Of a DNA stretch of 64,000 nt, positions 45,456 to 56,676 are shown piece after piece. The position numbers and the translations under genes are program-made. Under the pieces are notes generated by a model. The model searched no databases, was not told the DNA's origin, and was given only the letters and a program-made list of their open reading frames with translations. Source of the DNA: Norana najaformis (taxonomy: Eukaryota; Annelida; Clitellata; Crassiclitellata; Hormogastridae); NCBI GenBank assembly GCA_964023275.1, contig OZ029915.1, forward strand, positions 16,188,712 to 16,252,711. Direction: 5' to 3'. The stretch's first letter is position 1, and each line of letters opens with the position of its first letter.

Positions 45456-47490
45456 TTATGCATAGAGATTGAAGCTTTCTGGAATATTTGTTCTAATTTG
45501 AATGATCAACGGCATTTAATCGTTAAATGCGCCGGGTACACATACACCTGTTTATCTTTTCAAGAAATGGTCAACAATCTAAAAACGTCTGATGGCTTCC
45601 GGCCATCTATTTACAGCTTTCCGATGATTCTGACTATGGTGTGTACTGGCTGCCATTTCATCCATGGCAGAGACGATTGGTAAGTGCTTTTCTTTTGGAA
45701 CTACTACTAATAATGCCTGAAAAACGTTGAACTCAACCCCGGACCACTGCATGGATATGAAAACAAGGCAACGTACAGACAGCTCTGAAAATTTGTTCTT
45801 CTATGCATCAAACTGAAAATATCCATAGTATCATAGCTAAAGAACATCTGAGCATATTTTCTTTAACTTAGAAGTGGATTACATCTGAGGCACTGGACTG
45901 TTTCAAGCAAGAAGTGGCACCCAATGGCTTCTCAATACTGCATTTTTACTGGCAGCCTGTCAAAGTTGGTCTTGGCTGACACGGTAGTCTTGCAGTCATC
46001 TACAGTTTGAGTCATTGTGCATCCTCTTTCTGATTACTTTCAGCCTTTCATCCACCGTCAAGCTCTGTGCACACCATCTACAATGAAATTTTGGATATGA
46101 TTTCCACAATTATTGCCAGTACTAATGACCATCTGCTCGTCTGTGATGATTTTAACTGACCAGGCAGAGATGGAAATTATACTGAAGACGTGCTAGATGA
46201 CTAGATTATTCATTAACATCATTCAATCTCAAAGAGCATGTTGCGAATACAACCAACATTGGAAATCTGCTGGATATATTGATCACTGATAATCCTATGA
46301 TGGCTGGATATGTCCAGGTCAGTGATGCTGGCTGTAGCTCCAACCACAGTCTCATCACTGCTACATGGCAGTGAGTACATTCAGCTGTCCAGCTGCATTT
46401 TCATATTGTGTGATCAAGCAGATCAACAAAGTCAAATTTGAGCAGGTGCTTATCAACACAGAACTGTTTTCAGAACCAGCCAAGACAGCAGATGCTTTGC
46501 AAAGCAACTTTCTATTGTTGTTCTTAGGAGCTGTATAAGCAGTGCTGATTTGCACCTGCTTTAAAAGACTTGCTAAGCCAATCACAAAATGGCTATCTGC
46601 TGCAGTAAAGCAAGCCAAGCAAGATCATTGTTGTCTGAATGTCTTTGGAAGAAAACCCAACAGAAAAGTGACAGAATTGCCTACCAAAACTTTTGTTGGT
46701 GTCAAACAAACTAATTGTAACATCACGACAGCACATCTACTGTGACCAGTAGGACACTGCTAAAACTGCCAGAAACTGATGGAGCACTGTAAAGAAAGTG
46801 CTTCATTCATCAAACGGATCCAGCAATGTAGCAACCTTGAGGACAAAAAGCAGTGTCTAGGTTTTAGCATTTTTTGCTGCTAAAATTTCTAAATTAAAAA
46901 TCACAATAAGAAAGTGCAAATTTGGGCTAGATGGGACAAAATTGCTTCCTAATGTTGGATATGCTGGCAATAAGTTCTGTACCATACTTGCAGTTACAGT
47001 ACAGGAAGTTGCAAGACTCATTGGAAATGTTCCACCTAAGTCATCACAACTTCACTTATTCCAATTTCTCTTATTAAATCCTGTTCTGGTGTGTTTTCCA
47101 TCCTTGTTGCTCATCTGGCTAAGCTCTCCTTTTGAGAAGGCCATTTTCCCTCTGCTCTTGTGATAAGCCTGTAATAGATAACAACTGTCCGACTAAATAC
47201 AGACCTATTTCTAAATCAGAACAACATCTCTAAACTGCTCGAATGCCAATTTCTGTACATCTTCAGGGGCATGTAACATCTTGCAATTTTAGTCCTTTTC
47301 AGAGAATCTCCAATTATAAATTTTGATATGTGTACTGCATTTGATACTGTAGATCATGGTATTTTGTTGTCTCACCTCTAGACATCATTTGGATTTTCAG
47401 GTTCTACTCTTCTCTGGATGTTTTCTTATCCTAATGATCATTCTCAACAAGTTGCAATAAACTCATCTAGCTCTGATCCTGTTGCCTGTG

Positions 47491-50400
47491 CTGGAAGGAC
47501 ACCTAAGACCGGAAGAGGCCGGAATGGCCCAACGATCTCCTTACCCTACCAGGAGAGGATTGGTCACCGCCTGGCAAAGGACCAAGAAACTCTAGCAAAA
47601 TGAACACAAAATTAAAGAATGCAGATAACGACGTCAACGGGACTCCCCTGCAGACACAGAGGAGCACCGCGTCCGGCAGGAATGGAGGAGGGAACCGGGC
47701 CATTCAGGTCATCATCCCGAGAAACCCCGGAACCCAGAGGGAAAAACCGGAAGATCATATATTCAACAGCAGGGAAACCATGTTCGTCGGAACATGGAAT
47801 GTAAGAACATTACACACGGTGGGACAACTGGATATACTACTTCACCAGTTGAGAGAAGTGCAGTGGAGTGTCATGGGAATAGCAGAGACTAGATGGGCGG
47901 GAACAGGAGAGATGAACAAAGGGGAATATAAGATCATATATGCAGGAAAAGAAGATGGGAAACATCAGGAGGGAGTAGCACTGATTATGGAAAAAAGAGC
48001 AGCTAGGGCCCTGCTGGGATACACAACGATGGGATCACGACTCATTAAGGCAAGATTCAAAACGGCGACAGGAAAGACAACGATAATACAAGTATACGCC
48101 CCAACTACAGCCTCACCAGAGGAAGAGATAGATGAATTTTACGAAAACCTACAAGGAATGATACAGAACACACCGAGTTGGGAGTTGCTGATCATTATGG
48201 GCGACTTTAATGCGAAGGTGGGAAGGGACTGGGAGACGTGGAGGGGGGCAATGGGAAAATTCGGTTATGGAGAGGAAAACGAGAGAGGAGAAAAACTACT
48301 AAACTTCTGCACGAATAACAACTTAAGAATCATGAATACAGCCTTCTATCAAAAGAAGGACAGCAGGAAATGGACGTGGGAATCGCCAGACGGAAAAACC
48401 AAGAACAGAATAGACTACATCATAGTTAACAACAGGTGGAGGAGTAGCGTAACCACATGCAGAACACATTCGGGACCAGACGTAGCGTCGGACCACAAGA
48501 TGGTGACGGCAGGCATAAGGACTAAGCTAAAAACAGCAAGAAAACAAGAGAAGATGAAAAGATTTGACGTGGACAAATTGGAAGAACCAGAAACGAAACA
48601 AAGATACAAGGATGAACTGAGAAGAAGATGGAAACAAAATACAGAGAAAGAGGGTGGATATGGAGACTCTGCAGAAGAAACATGGAAGGAGATAAGAGAA
48701 ATATACACGGAAACAGCACAGCAGGTGCTGGGATATAGAGAAGCAAGAAAGCGGAAACCATGGATAACGCAAGAGGTGCTCAAACTAAGTGACCAGAGGA
48801 AAGAACTGAGAAGGACCAAAACGGAAAATGAAGGAAACAGGAAAAGATACAATAAACTAACAAGAGAGATCAAAAAGAAGGCAAAACAGTGTAAAGAACA
48901 ATGGATAGAGGAAAAGTGTGCAGAGGTGGAACAAAACGCAGAGAAACAAAACACCAGAGGATTGTTCAAAATGGCGGAAGAAATATGCGGAACAATAAGC
49001 ACTGGATCATCAGTAATAAGAAATAAGGACGGGGAAAAGATAGAAGACAAGGAAGAAATCAGAAATAGATGGAGAGAACACTTTGAAGAACTGTATAACG
49101 AAGAGAACCCAACGGACGTAACGGTATTAGAAGAAATGCCACAGAACAACAACCGAGACAGGCTGGGACAGATACTTAGAGAAGAAATAGAGGAAGCAAT
49201 CAGAAATCAAAAAAAGAGAAAAGCACCGGGGGAAGATAACATCACGGCAGAGATGATCCAAGAGGGAGAGGAGTGTTCAGTAGATATGATGCACACCCTA
49301 TGCAACAAGATATATCAAGAAAAGAGGTGCCCATCAGATTGGGGAAAGGCGATTATAGTCCCCATCCATAAGAAAAAGGACAAAACAATCTGCAATAACT
49401 ACCGAGGAATCAGTCTTTTAAGCGTACCAGGGAAGGTGTACACCAGAGTCCTACAACAACGAATACGGAAGTATGTGGAAGAAATAGTGGGAGAGGAACA
49501 GGCTGGATTCAGAAAAGGAAGAGGAACAATAGATCAGATTTTTACAATCAGACAACTGGCGGAGAAATACTATGAAAAAAACAAAGTGATATATAACAAC
49601 TTCATAGATTTCAGACAAGCATTTGACAGCGTGTGGCAACAGGGGCTGTGGAGAGTGATGAGGAATTATGGAATACCGGAGGAGTTAGTTGAGCTACTGG
49701 AAGACCTATACAGCAAGACGATAAGCGCAGTAAGAGTAGATGGGGAACTGACGGAATGGTTTCGAGTAAATGTGGGAGTAAGACAGGGCTGCGGGCTGTC
49801 CCCATACCTGTTCAACCTAATTTTAGAGGCAATGATGAACATAGCGTTGGATAACACGGAAATAGGAGTAAGAATCAGCGGGGAAATAATCAACAACTTA
49901 AGGTTTGCGGACGATATAGATCTACTGGTGGAAAGTGAGGACAAGCTGCAGGAACTAACGACCAGGGTTCACGAAAGCAGCAAAAGGTTCGGACTCAAGA
50001 TTAATGCAGAAAAAACCAAAACAATGACAATAGGAAAGAAAAAAGAGAAGATAAACATCAGACTGGGAGGAGAGGAGCTAGAACAGGTTAAAGAGTTTGT
50101 ATACCTTGGAGGCGTAATAACAGAAGATGCGGAGTCGACAAAGGACATCAGGAAAAGGATAGGACTAGCGTCTGCAATGTTCGGAAAGCTGAGGAAACTA
50201 TGGAGATCAGGCAACATATCAATCAAAACAAAAATTAAGCTGTATGAGACACTGGTGATACCCGTCCTCCTGTATGGAGCAGAGTCATGGTGTGTAAAGA
50301 GGGAAGACAAGAGGAGACTGCTGGCGGCGGAAATGGGATGGCTGTGAGGACTGCTAAATAGATCAAGAAGAGAAAAAATACGAAATGAAACGACACGAGA

Positions 50401-50705
50401 AGAACTGGGGCAGAAAGACACAATAGTGGACAGAATAAGGAGGAGGAGACTCACATGGTACGGACACGTGATCAGGATGGAGAATGAAAGAATACCGGCA
50501 AAGGCGCTGCACGGAGAGGTGGAAGGAGTGAGGAGCAGAGGAAGGCCAAGAAAGAAGTGGATAGACAATGTACTGCAGGACATAAAAGCCCGAGGATGGG
50601 AAATGCGAGAGGCGATAGACCTGGCCAGGGACCGACCGAAATGGAGAAGTTTTGTTAGAGCCTCATCGTCGGTGAAAACTTGACGGAGGAGAAAAAGAAG
50701 AAAGA
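47491..50705 (+). mobile_element. RTE-clade LINE, nearly whole (copy F)
   Basis: About 3.2 kb, the usual RTE size. It has a 110-bp 5' leader, one long reading frame (47600-50683) and an (AGAAGAAA)n purine tail at 50686-50705. It lies inside LINE E and is one of the youngest insertions in the window. The single in-frame stop makes this copy non-functional or barely broken. Confidence 0.88.
47600..50683 (+). pseudogene. RTE endonuclease-reverse transcriptase, one in-frame stop
   Basis: 1027 codons in one frame from the ATG at 47600, interrupted only by TGA at 50345-50347 (codon 916). Residues 62-310 form the apurinic-type endonuclease: GTWNVRT with Asn67, AETRW with Glu96, MGDFN near 202, RIDYIIV, and SDHKMV near 300. 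A charged linker follows. RT motifs: VPIHKKKDKTICNNYRGISL near 600, FIDFRQAFDSVW, GVRQGCGLSPYLF and RFADDIDLL near 770 (catalytic FADD). The C-terminal region YLGGVITEDAES to WYGHVIRMENERI and GRPRKKW is kept. The TGA most simply comes from CGA (Arg). Upstream methionines are absent, so the start at 47600 is the natural one. Confidence 0.9.
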
Positions 50706-51655
50706 AGAAGTCAAACTGCATGCATGCATAATACAATGGTCCAGCAATATGCTGATAGTAATCAACTCTACGTTGCTCTCTCTGCAAAAGATCCCTTAGC
50801 TAAAACTGAACTCAAACTCCGTCCTCTCTCCACATTTGGATTTGCTTGAATGATCTTGAAATCAAACCAAGTAAGTCAGAGACAATTCTTTTTACAACCC
50901 ACCAGCATATGCAGTCTCTGTTCACATCCATCTGCTGATTTTGTTGAAGCCAAAATCCCATTATCTGACAAAATTAAGACTCTTGGTGTCACCAATGATA
51001 ACTCACTCACCATGAATTTACGTCTGTCTTGGTAGTCTTGTTTTTACCACATGAGGGCTTCATTATATCATCCATTCTCTGAACAATGACATGGTTAAAA
51101 CAGTGGCAAATGCACTTGTTGGTTCTCAATCAGACTGTGCAAATGCAGCGTTATATGGTGTAACATCTTTTAATCTAAAACAGCTTAAGAGGGTTCACAA
51201 CTCTCTGAGGTTGTTACATGTTCTTCTTCATCAAATGCATCAGATTGTCTTTGTAAACTTCACTGGCTTCCTGTTGAATTAAGTTTAAGATTGCATGCTT
51301 GACCTATCAGGCCCAGAACACAGCCTTCCATCATATCTTAATATATTGCTAACTCCATATCGCCCTCGTAGATTGTTGCATTGTTTACGATTCTGGTTTG
51401 TTGCTAGACCACGGTTCAGGACAATTGTAGGATTATGCACCTTTAGCTGCGGCATTCCTTGTATTTGAAATCGGGTATCACAAAAGGCCTGACTTGATAA
51501 ACTAACTGTCATCATGTAAATCATTTGTTAACTACTTAACTCCAGCTTTTGAATGATTCCATGTTGACCCCTAGCGAACATACACCTGCACCTCAGATTT
51601 AGGTTTACTGACATTGTGTGCATAATAAGTGCTTTAAATAAATAAATACAAAAAC

Positions 51656-52126
51656 AAATAAAAAGAGCAGCATTGTTGTTGAACAGCATAGTACCAGCCA
51701 CTGAGTCAACAGCAGAAGGCAGCATGGAAGAAGTAGAAGGGTCTCCTCAAGAACAGTCTGTAAACTTCAGAAAGACTCAACAGACAAAACTACAACAGTT
51801 ACAACACTGCCTGTGTGCATAAACTTACGATTGTAAAAATCTAGGATGAGATGCACTTATACAAATTCGTATCTTACACAATTTTTAAACATTGTTAACA
51901 TTCTTTCAATATTTTTTCTCCCAAAGCTAGATGAAAGGTTTGAAGCCAGAAGTAAAATACTGAAAAAACTTTATGCAAGTTGCATCTGTCTTAAAATTTA
52001 ATAAAGATGTTGACAGTACAAATTTATTGCTATTGTTAGAAACTTTGGATTTTATAGTCTGATATTTATTTCTTATTTGTTTGAGACTATTAAAGGGTTA
52101 ACTAATTTGACAAAAAAAATACTGAC
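51656..52126. other. Talin intron sequence, nothing recognised
   Basis: AT-rich spacer next to the donor of exon 52127-52270. No repeat end is seen. Confidence 0.5.
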
Positions 52127-52270
52127 TGGATCTGATCCAAGTGAAGGTAGATCTGTCTTTCTGTCAAGACCACATTGAACTTCTCCAATGATATTGAGGC
52201 CTTCAGTGATTGTTGTGCCAAGTAGAGCTCTCTGAGCATGACCAAGACCATGACGCTGAGCACTCATGCC
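52127..52270 (-). CDS. TLN: Talin exon: linker end and first R1 helix
   Basis: Reading down from 52270 this is 48 codons, bordered by a TTAG acceptor (52272-52271) and a GTCAGT donor from 52126. The text AQRALLGTTI and then LPSLGSDP aligns without gaps to the human SAQQALTGTI and LPPLGQDA blocks, at the start of rod bundle R1. The first codons (GMSAQRH) match the end of the flexible head-rod linker. It joins in phase 0 to the exon at 43477, whose ASQKW continues the human ASKAW. It is the most 5' talin exon in the window. Confidence 0.9.
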
Positions 52271-52555
52271 CTAAGATAAAGAAAGGAATTAAACTTAAAC
52301 AAATGTTGTGATCTAAACAACTGTCTAAAAAATACATTTTGTGTGACTTATACAATTAAGTAACACAAATAGTATAACATAAAGTAGTACTAATGCTCAG
52401 TAATACAGTTGTCCAGATATATTGCCATAGTGACTCATACACCAAAAGCACAAAGTGAAACATGAATAAACTCCAGAGTTCAGAACTCTAACTAGAATTA
52501 TAATTTATACATCAAGATATAAGCATTTTGCTCCTCAAAGTCTAAAGACTATCCA
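52271..52555. other. Talin intron sequence, nothing recognised
   Basis: Short stretch upstream (in talin sense) of the first talin exon in the window. Confidence 0.5.
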
Positions 52556-52745
52556 CTGTAGTTGTCTGACTGTCTGCCTGCCTGACCTTGGATCTTGATC
52601 TGGAATCGAATCTGATTTTACCTGCTCACTGATTATGTTTTGACTGAGCACCTGTGAATAAGTTGGTTCCTGCCACTAAGCCTTCACCTCTGGGTGCTGC
52701 AGAAATCTCAAGTTTACTATTATGATTACAATTACGATAGCACTT
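52556..52745 (+). mobile_element. LINE K family 3' tail (copy K2)
   Basis: TTTTGACTGAGCACCTGTGA, then GTTGGTTCCTGCCACTAAGC, ending (ATTACA)n, matches the 3' UTR of copy K read on the minus strand at 56019-56170. Confidence 0.75.
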
Positions 52746-53230
52746 AAATCACTGCACTGGCTTCCTAATCAGCAAAGGATCTGTTTGAAATTGAGGCTTT
52801 CAGGGTATAAAAAAACTGAATTGTAGCCAACCACAGTACTTAAAACCAATCCTCATTCCCCAGACTTATCATTATTCAGCTACCTAATCAGACTGCCTTT
52901 CCTTGGATATACCAAAACTAGAACTTATATTGGCAAATGAGCTATTTCAGCTTCTAGACCTAGATTTTGGAAATCTCTATTCACATCTGTTCATTCTGTG
53001 TCTTACGTCAGTTCAGTCGCAACTTACTCCTTTCAGCTGGCTTATCCACCGTAGGCTGTCTTTCTGTTTCAGTGAACAGATGTTTTTGGTATTGACCTTC
53101 CTGGGGCTTGGTTTTGATGTGCCATCAGTTGATGCCCTGAATGTGTGAATCTGAACATTATATAGCACCTTGTACATGTAAGTACCTTCCTGTGCTTTAG
53201 ACACCAGTGCTATAGAAAGTTGCTAATTAA
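52746..53230 (+). mobile_element. L2/CR1-like LINE 3' end
   Basis: LHWLPNQQRICLKLRLSGYK near 52755, LPFLGYTKTRTYI near 52890, SASRPRFWKSLFTSVHSV near 52945, then the tail GATGTGCCATCAGTTGATGC and GTGCTATAGAAAGT as in copy D1. It follows directly on the K2 tail, so two LINE ends abut. Confidence 0.7.
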
Positions 53231-53679
53231 TAACACATGGTGTTAACAATATCTGTAGCCTGGTATGGATGATACTGAATACATAGCTCTCTTAGCCAGG
53301 TAGGATGCAGCACAACCTTCCAGGGGGTTACACATCAGTATAAGGATCTTTGCACGCATTTTCACACAGGTAAACAATGCAGCTCATCCCAAATATAGTC
53401 AGATATTTTAACCAAACTTTGCAATCCCATCAGTCAGCTGAGCTGCTGCATTTAAATATGGATTGAACTTGGTTAATAAGAAAAAGAGGGAGTACCGCAC
53501 AAATGGTGTTATCACAGTCAATCCTAACGCACATAAATGCACACATCAGGGAAGAAGCAGCTTTGGCAGAGGGCAAGTGGTGTATACCATGAATCTGATA
53601 CAGATGATAAAAGCACTATCGACATACTGTCTTCAAATACTCAGAGAAGCTCAATTACTGGTCTAGTGTCACAGCCAGG
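53231..53679. other. Intron sequence, nothing recognised
   Basis: No coding or repeat pattern seen. Confidence 0.45.
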
Positions 53680-55085
53680 TCACACAGAAGTAGAGAAGAA
53701 GGCATTTGGAAAGTGAGGCTGCAAGTTATGTAAGTCTATCTTTTGGAGATGTTGACAGTTACCAAGCTGCTTTATGAATGTCTCTAGAGAATTTGCTGTG
53801 AGTGATGTAAACAGGAAGACTATTCCAGATGGCTGGTCCGGAACTGCTGAATCTATGTCGTGAGAAATCAGACCGATAGTCCCTGATGTCAGAAGAAGGT
53901 TTTGTGTAGCTGATCACAAAGATCTGATGGCTGGCAGAGCTGCAAGGAAGATGACAGGTAAGCTGGTTGATTAGTTGTGAGTCTTATGTGCAAGGAGAAC
54001 TATCTTGTAAGTGATTCTGGAGCTGACAGGCAGCCAACGTAGCTTTGCCTGTACAGAAGTGACACTATCAAACCTTCAGGTTCCTGTCACCAGAAGGGCT
54101 GTTGATTTCCTACGCATTGCAGTTTGATGATGTTAGACTTTGTAGTGCCATATAGCAGCAAGTTACAGTCGGTAGTCAAGTTTTGCTCTGACTATACTAC
54201 AAGTGACTGTCTTCATAAGCTCCAGTGGCAAGCATAATCGAACATGACACATGGCTTTTATGTGGCAATACAATGCCTTGCAGAGAGCAGTGATGTGGTG
54301 GTTAAATGTTAGTTTAAGTAAGTAAGTATATTCTTTATTATCCAATAGCTAATCGCTATTTAAGAACACAAGAAAACTGAATATGCATACAACATCCTAA
54401 TAATAAAACATTTACACGTTAAACTGTAAGCAGGAGGAATAATATGATCATGGGTTTGGGGCCATAGGGAGGGTTTTAACTGGTGGGAGCAGCTGATGTA
54501 AGACATGATTTGGGTTGTTCAAGACTGCTTTAAAGAGACAAGCATCGGCTATGCCACAGAGTTCATCGAACGTTGGGGAGTCCCTGGGAAGATAGTGGAG
54601 ACGCACAAGTCTTCACATCAAAGCCTGGAGCCGAGCCCCAGCCTGTGCCCCAGCATAGCCCTACCATACGGGAGAGGCGTACAGCATCCTGGCCAGTGTT
54701 GTGGCTTGGATATCGTCGTAGAGCCGAGGGCCAGTGAGGCCATGTGCTACAAGAATTTGTATGGCATACAACGACTGACGCGCCTGACTATGAATCCGAT
54801 CTTTATGAGAATCAAAATTTAACATACTCGATAGTGTAACATCCAATATTGTCATCTCTTGTACCCTGGTTAAACTGGGAATCACATTAGGTAAAATTAT
54901 TGGCTGATTTCTCGTTCTTGGCCGGTGAATTATCATTTCACATGTCTTTTATGATTAAGTTTTAAGTTACACTTATCCGCCCAAAGGGCAACATGGTCCA
55001 GCTCAGCCTGGACCATCAAGTATAGAGCTGAGCATCACCCCAAGACTCTTAAATGATTCTGATAACAAAATGTCTGCACTTGCAA
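53680..55085 (-). mobile_element. L2/CR1-like LINE copy M, split by LINE L
   Basis: The minus strand reads SESFKSLGVMLSSILD (55080-55021) and, after LINE L, LTFNHHITALCKALYCHIKA (54317 down), RCLPLELMKTVTCSIVRAKLDY-like text, and a decayed 3' half to about 53680. The two halves fit on either side of 54318-55020. Confidence 0.72.
54318..55020 (-). mobile_element. LINE L, 5'-truncated, inserted in LINE M
   Basis: Minus strand: LDHVALWADKCNLKLN near 54980, MIIHRPRTRNQPIILPNVIP, VQEMTILDVTLSSMLNFDSH, and HGLTGPRLYDDIQATTLARM near 54690. The 3' tail is (TTAC)n at 54318-54335. Frames are mostly open in the middle. The clade is not resolved. Confidence 0.78.
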
Positions 55086-56676
55086 TATTGACTGCTTTTA
55101 GGTTTCTTTAAAACCAGAAAATGGGTCACAGCCCTTTCATAAAGGCCCAAAGAAATGGTCAGACACTGACAGCATCACAAAGGTAGTTTCCTTGAAGCTG
55201 GAGGATGGCAACATCAGTGGTGTGCTTTGGTTCCTGTGCTCGAGTGATCGTCCAACTCAGGCTGATTCAGAGTCCTTGGAAGAACTTTGCAACAAGCATT
55301 CTCTTGCTCAGGACATGCCTGAACCATCATCAAACTCATTCACCATCACCATCAAACTCATTCCTTCCAGACAACTGAGGGTGAAGTAATGCATGCAATT
55401 CGCTCTTTCCCAGCTGGGTCGGCTGGAGGGCCCGATGGGATATGCTCACAGCATATACTCGATATGGTAAACTGCAAGGAGGTTGGAAATGCCCTCCTCT
55501 CATCACTCACCACCTTAATAAGTATCTTGTTGGTGGGCATCTGCCAGGAGAGCATTACATCTCTCTTGTTTGGGGGCACCCAGTTTGCCTTAAGGAATAA
55601 AGCTGGTGGTCTTTGGCCCATCGCAACTGGCTACTGTTGGCATCGCCTGACATCCAAGTGTGCAAACATCTTTGTTCTCACCTGGCTTCCTAATGATTTT
55701 GCACCTTTACATCTTGGCAGATCTACCAAAGGCACAGTCCTGGTCAAACTGGATTTTACAAACGCTTTCAACAGCCTTAATCAAGCAAGCATCTTGGCAG
55801 CTGTTTTCAAGCATATTTCTGAGCTCTCCTCATAATGTCACTTAGGTTATAGTAAACCTATTTCTTAAGTATGGTAATTATTCTCTCCAGGTGCAGTCAG
55901 GCCTCCAAAAGTGAAACCCTCCCGGACCTCTCCTATTCTGTCTTCCTATTCAGAACATCTTGTCTAATCTCCAGTCTCCTCTCCATGTTAGTATTCTAGA
56001 TGACTTGACTTTGGGTGGGATTGTAATCGTAATCTCGAGATTTCTACAGTGCCCAACGAAAGCTAAGTCGCGGGAACCAGCTTATTCACAGGCGCTCAGT
56101 CAAAACAAAATCGCTAGGCAAAAGGGTTCGGTTCCAGGTCAAGATCCAGGAGTCAGGCAGTCAGACAGTCGGACGGCTACGGTGGATGGTGTTTGAAACT
56201 GAAACGAGAAGAGAGATAAGGGGAAGAGGAAGAATCAGGATAAGATTTTTGGAAAAGAAGTGTTTTCAGTCTTGAGTGCAACACCTGTGCAGAAACTGAA
56301 AGAGGTGAAGTGTTGGTGAGTTCGTATGATTGACCAGACAACTGTCGCAATTCTGGCGGGAGTTTATTCCAAAGGGGTGGGGCAGCTATGGCTATGAAGC
56401 AATTTCCAAATTTTAAGGATGAGGTGACGGGAGGGCGAAGAAGTGTTAGGACAGATGAGGAGTGGGTTGAACGGAGTGGGTTGAACGGAGTGGTTGGATA
56501 GTAAATAACTGACAAAGATAGGAGGGTTGGGAGGATTGAAGTGTGTTGTAGGTGAGGGATAAGACTTTGTACTCGATTCGTTCTGGTATTTCAAGCCAGT
56601 GCAGTGATTTGAGAACAGGGGTGATGTGATGGTGTTTGGGGGTTTTGGTGACAGCACGAGCGAAAGCATTCTGGAT

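Larger units (their letters stand above)
45460..51655 (+). mobile_element. L2/CR1-like LINE copy E, split by an RTE element
   Basis: The left part is 45460-47490: the ORF start region VELNPGPLHGYE near 45730, the endonuclease CDDFN near 46140, then MCTAFDTVDHGILL near 47340. The right part is 50706-51655: QYADSNQLYVALSA (YADD changed to YADS), VEAKIPLSDKIKTLGV, and the tail ATAAGTGCTTTAAATAAATA at 51630-51655. Many stops are present. The RTE element at 47491-50705 sits between the parts, and some RT text is missing at that junction. Confidence 0.78.
757..52270 (-). other. TLN: Talin gene, central part (8 exons; rod R1-R3)
   Basis: Talin is the cytosolic adaptor that binds integrin tails through its FERM head and links them to actin and vinculin through a rod of helical bundles. 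Eight minus-strand exons read in collinear order as human talin-1 of about residues 478-877 (numbering from memory). They total 1185 bp, and every junction keeps the frame: seven exons start in phase 0, and one codon is split by the 43317/38286 junction. The 395 codons compare with about 400 in human, so no exon seems to be missing here. Introns from 5' to 3' are about 8.6, 5.0, 9.1, 3.5, 1.9, 1.0 and 21.1 kb, nearly all filled with repeats. The head (beyond 64000) and R4 onward (before 1) are outside. No exon was found between 52271 and 64000, so the preceding intron is at least 11.7 kb. No promoter or polyadenylation site of this gene is in the window. Confidence 0.93.

Noticed and set aside
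50426-50683. Separate 85-codon gene after the RTE frame
   Set aside because: Same frame as 47600-50347 and the usual RTE C-terminus (GRPRKKW). One TGA separates them.
48415-50787. Minus-strand open frames of 245 and 272 codons
   Set aside because: Shadows of the RTE reading frame on the plus strand, with an S/L-rich composition and no motifs.
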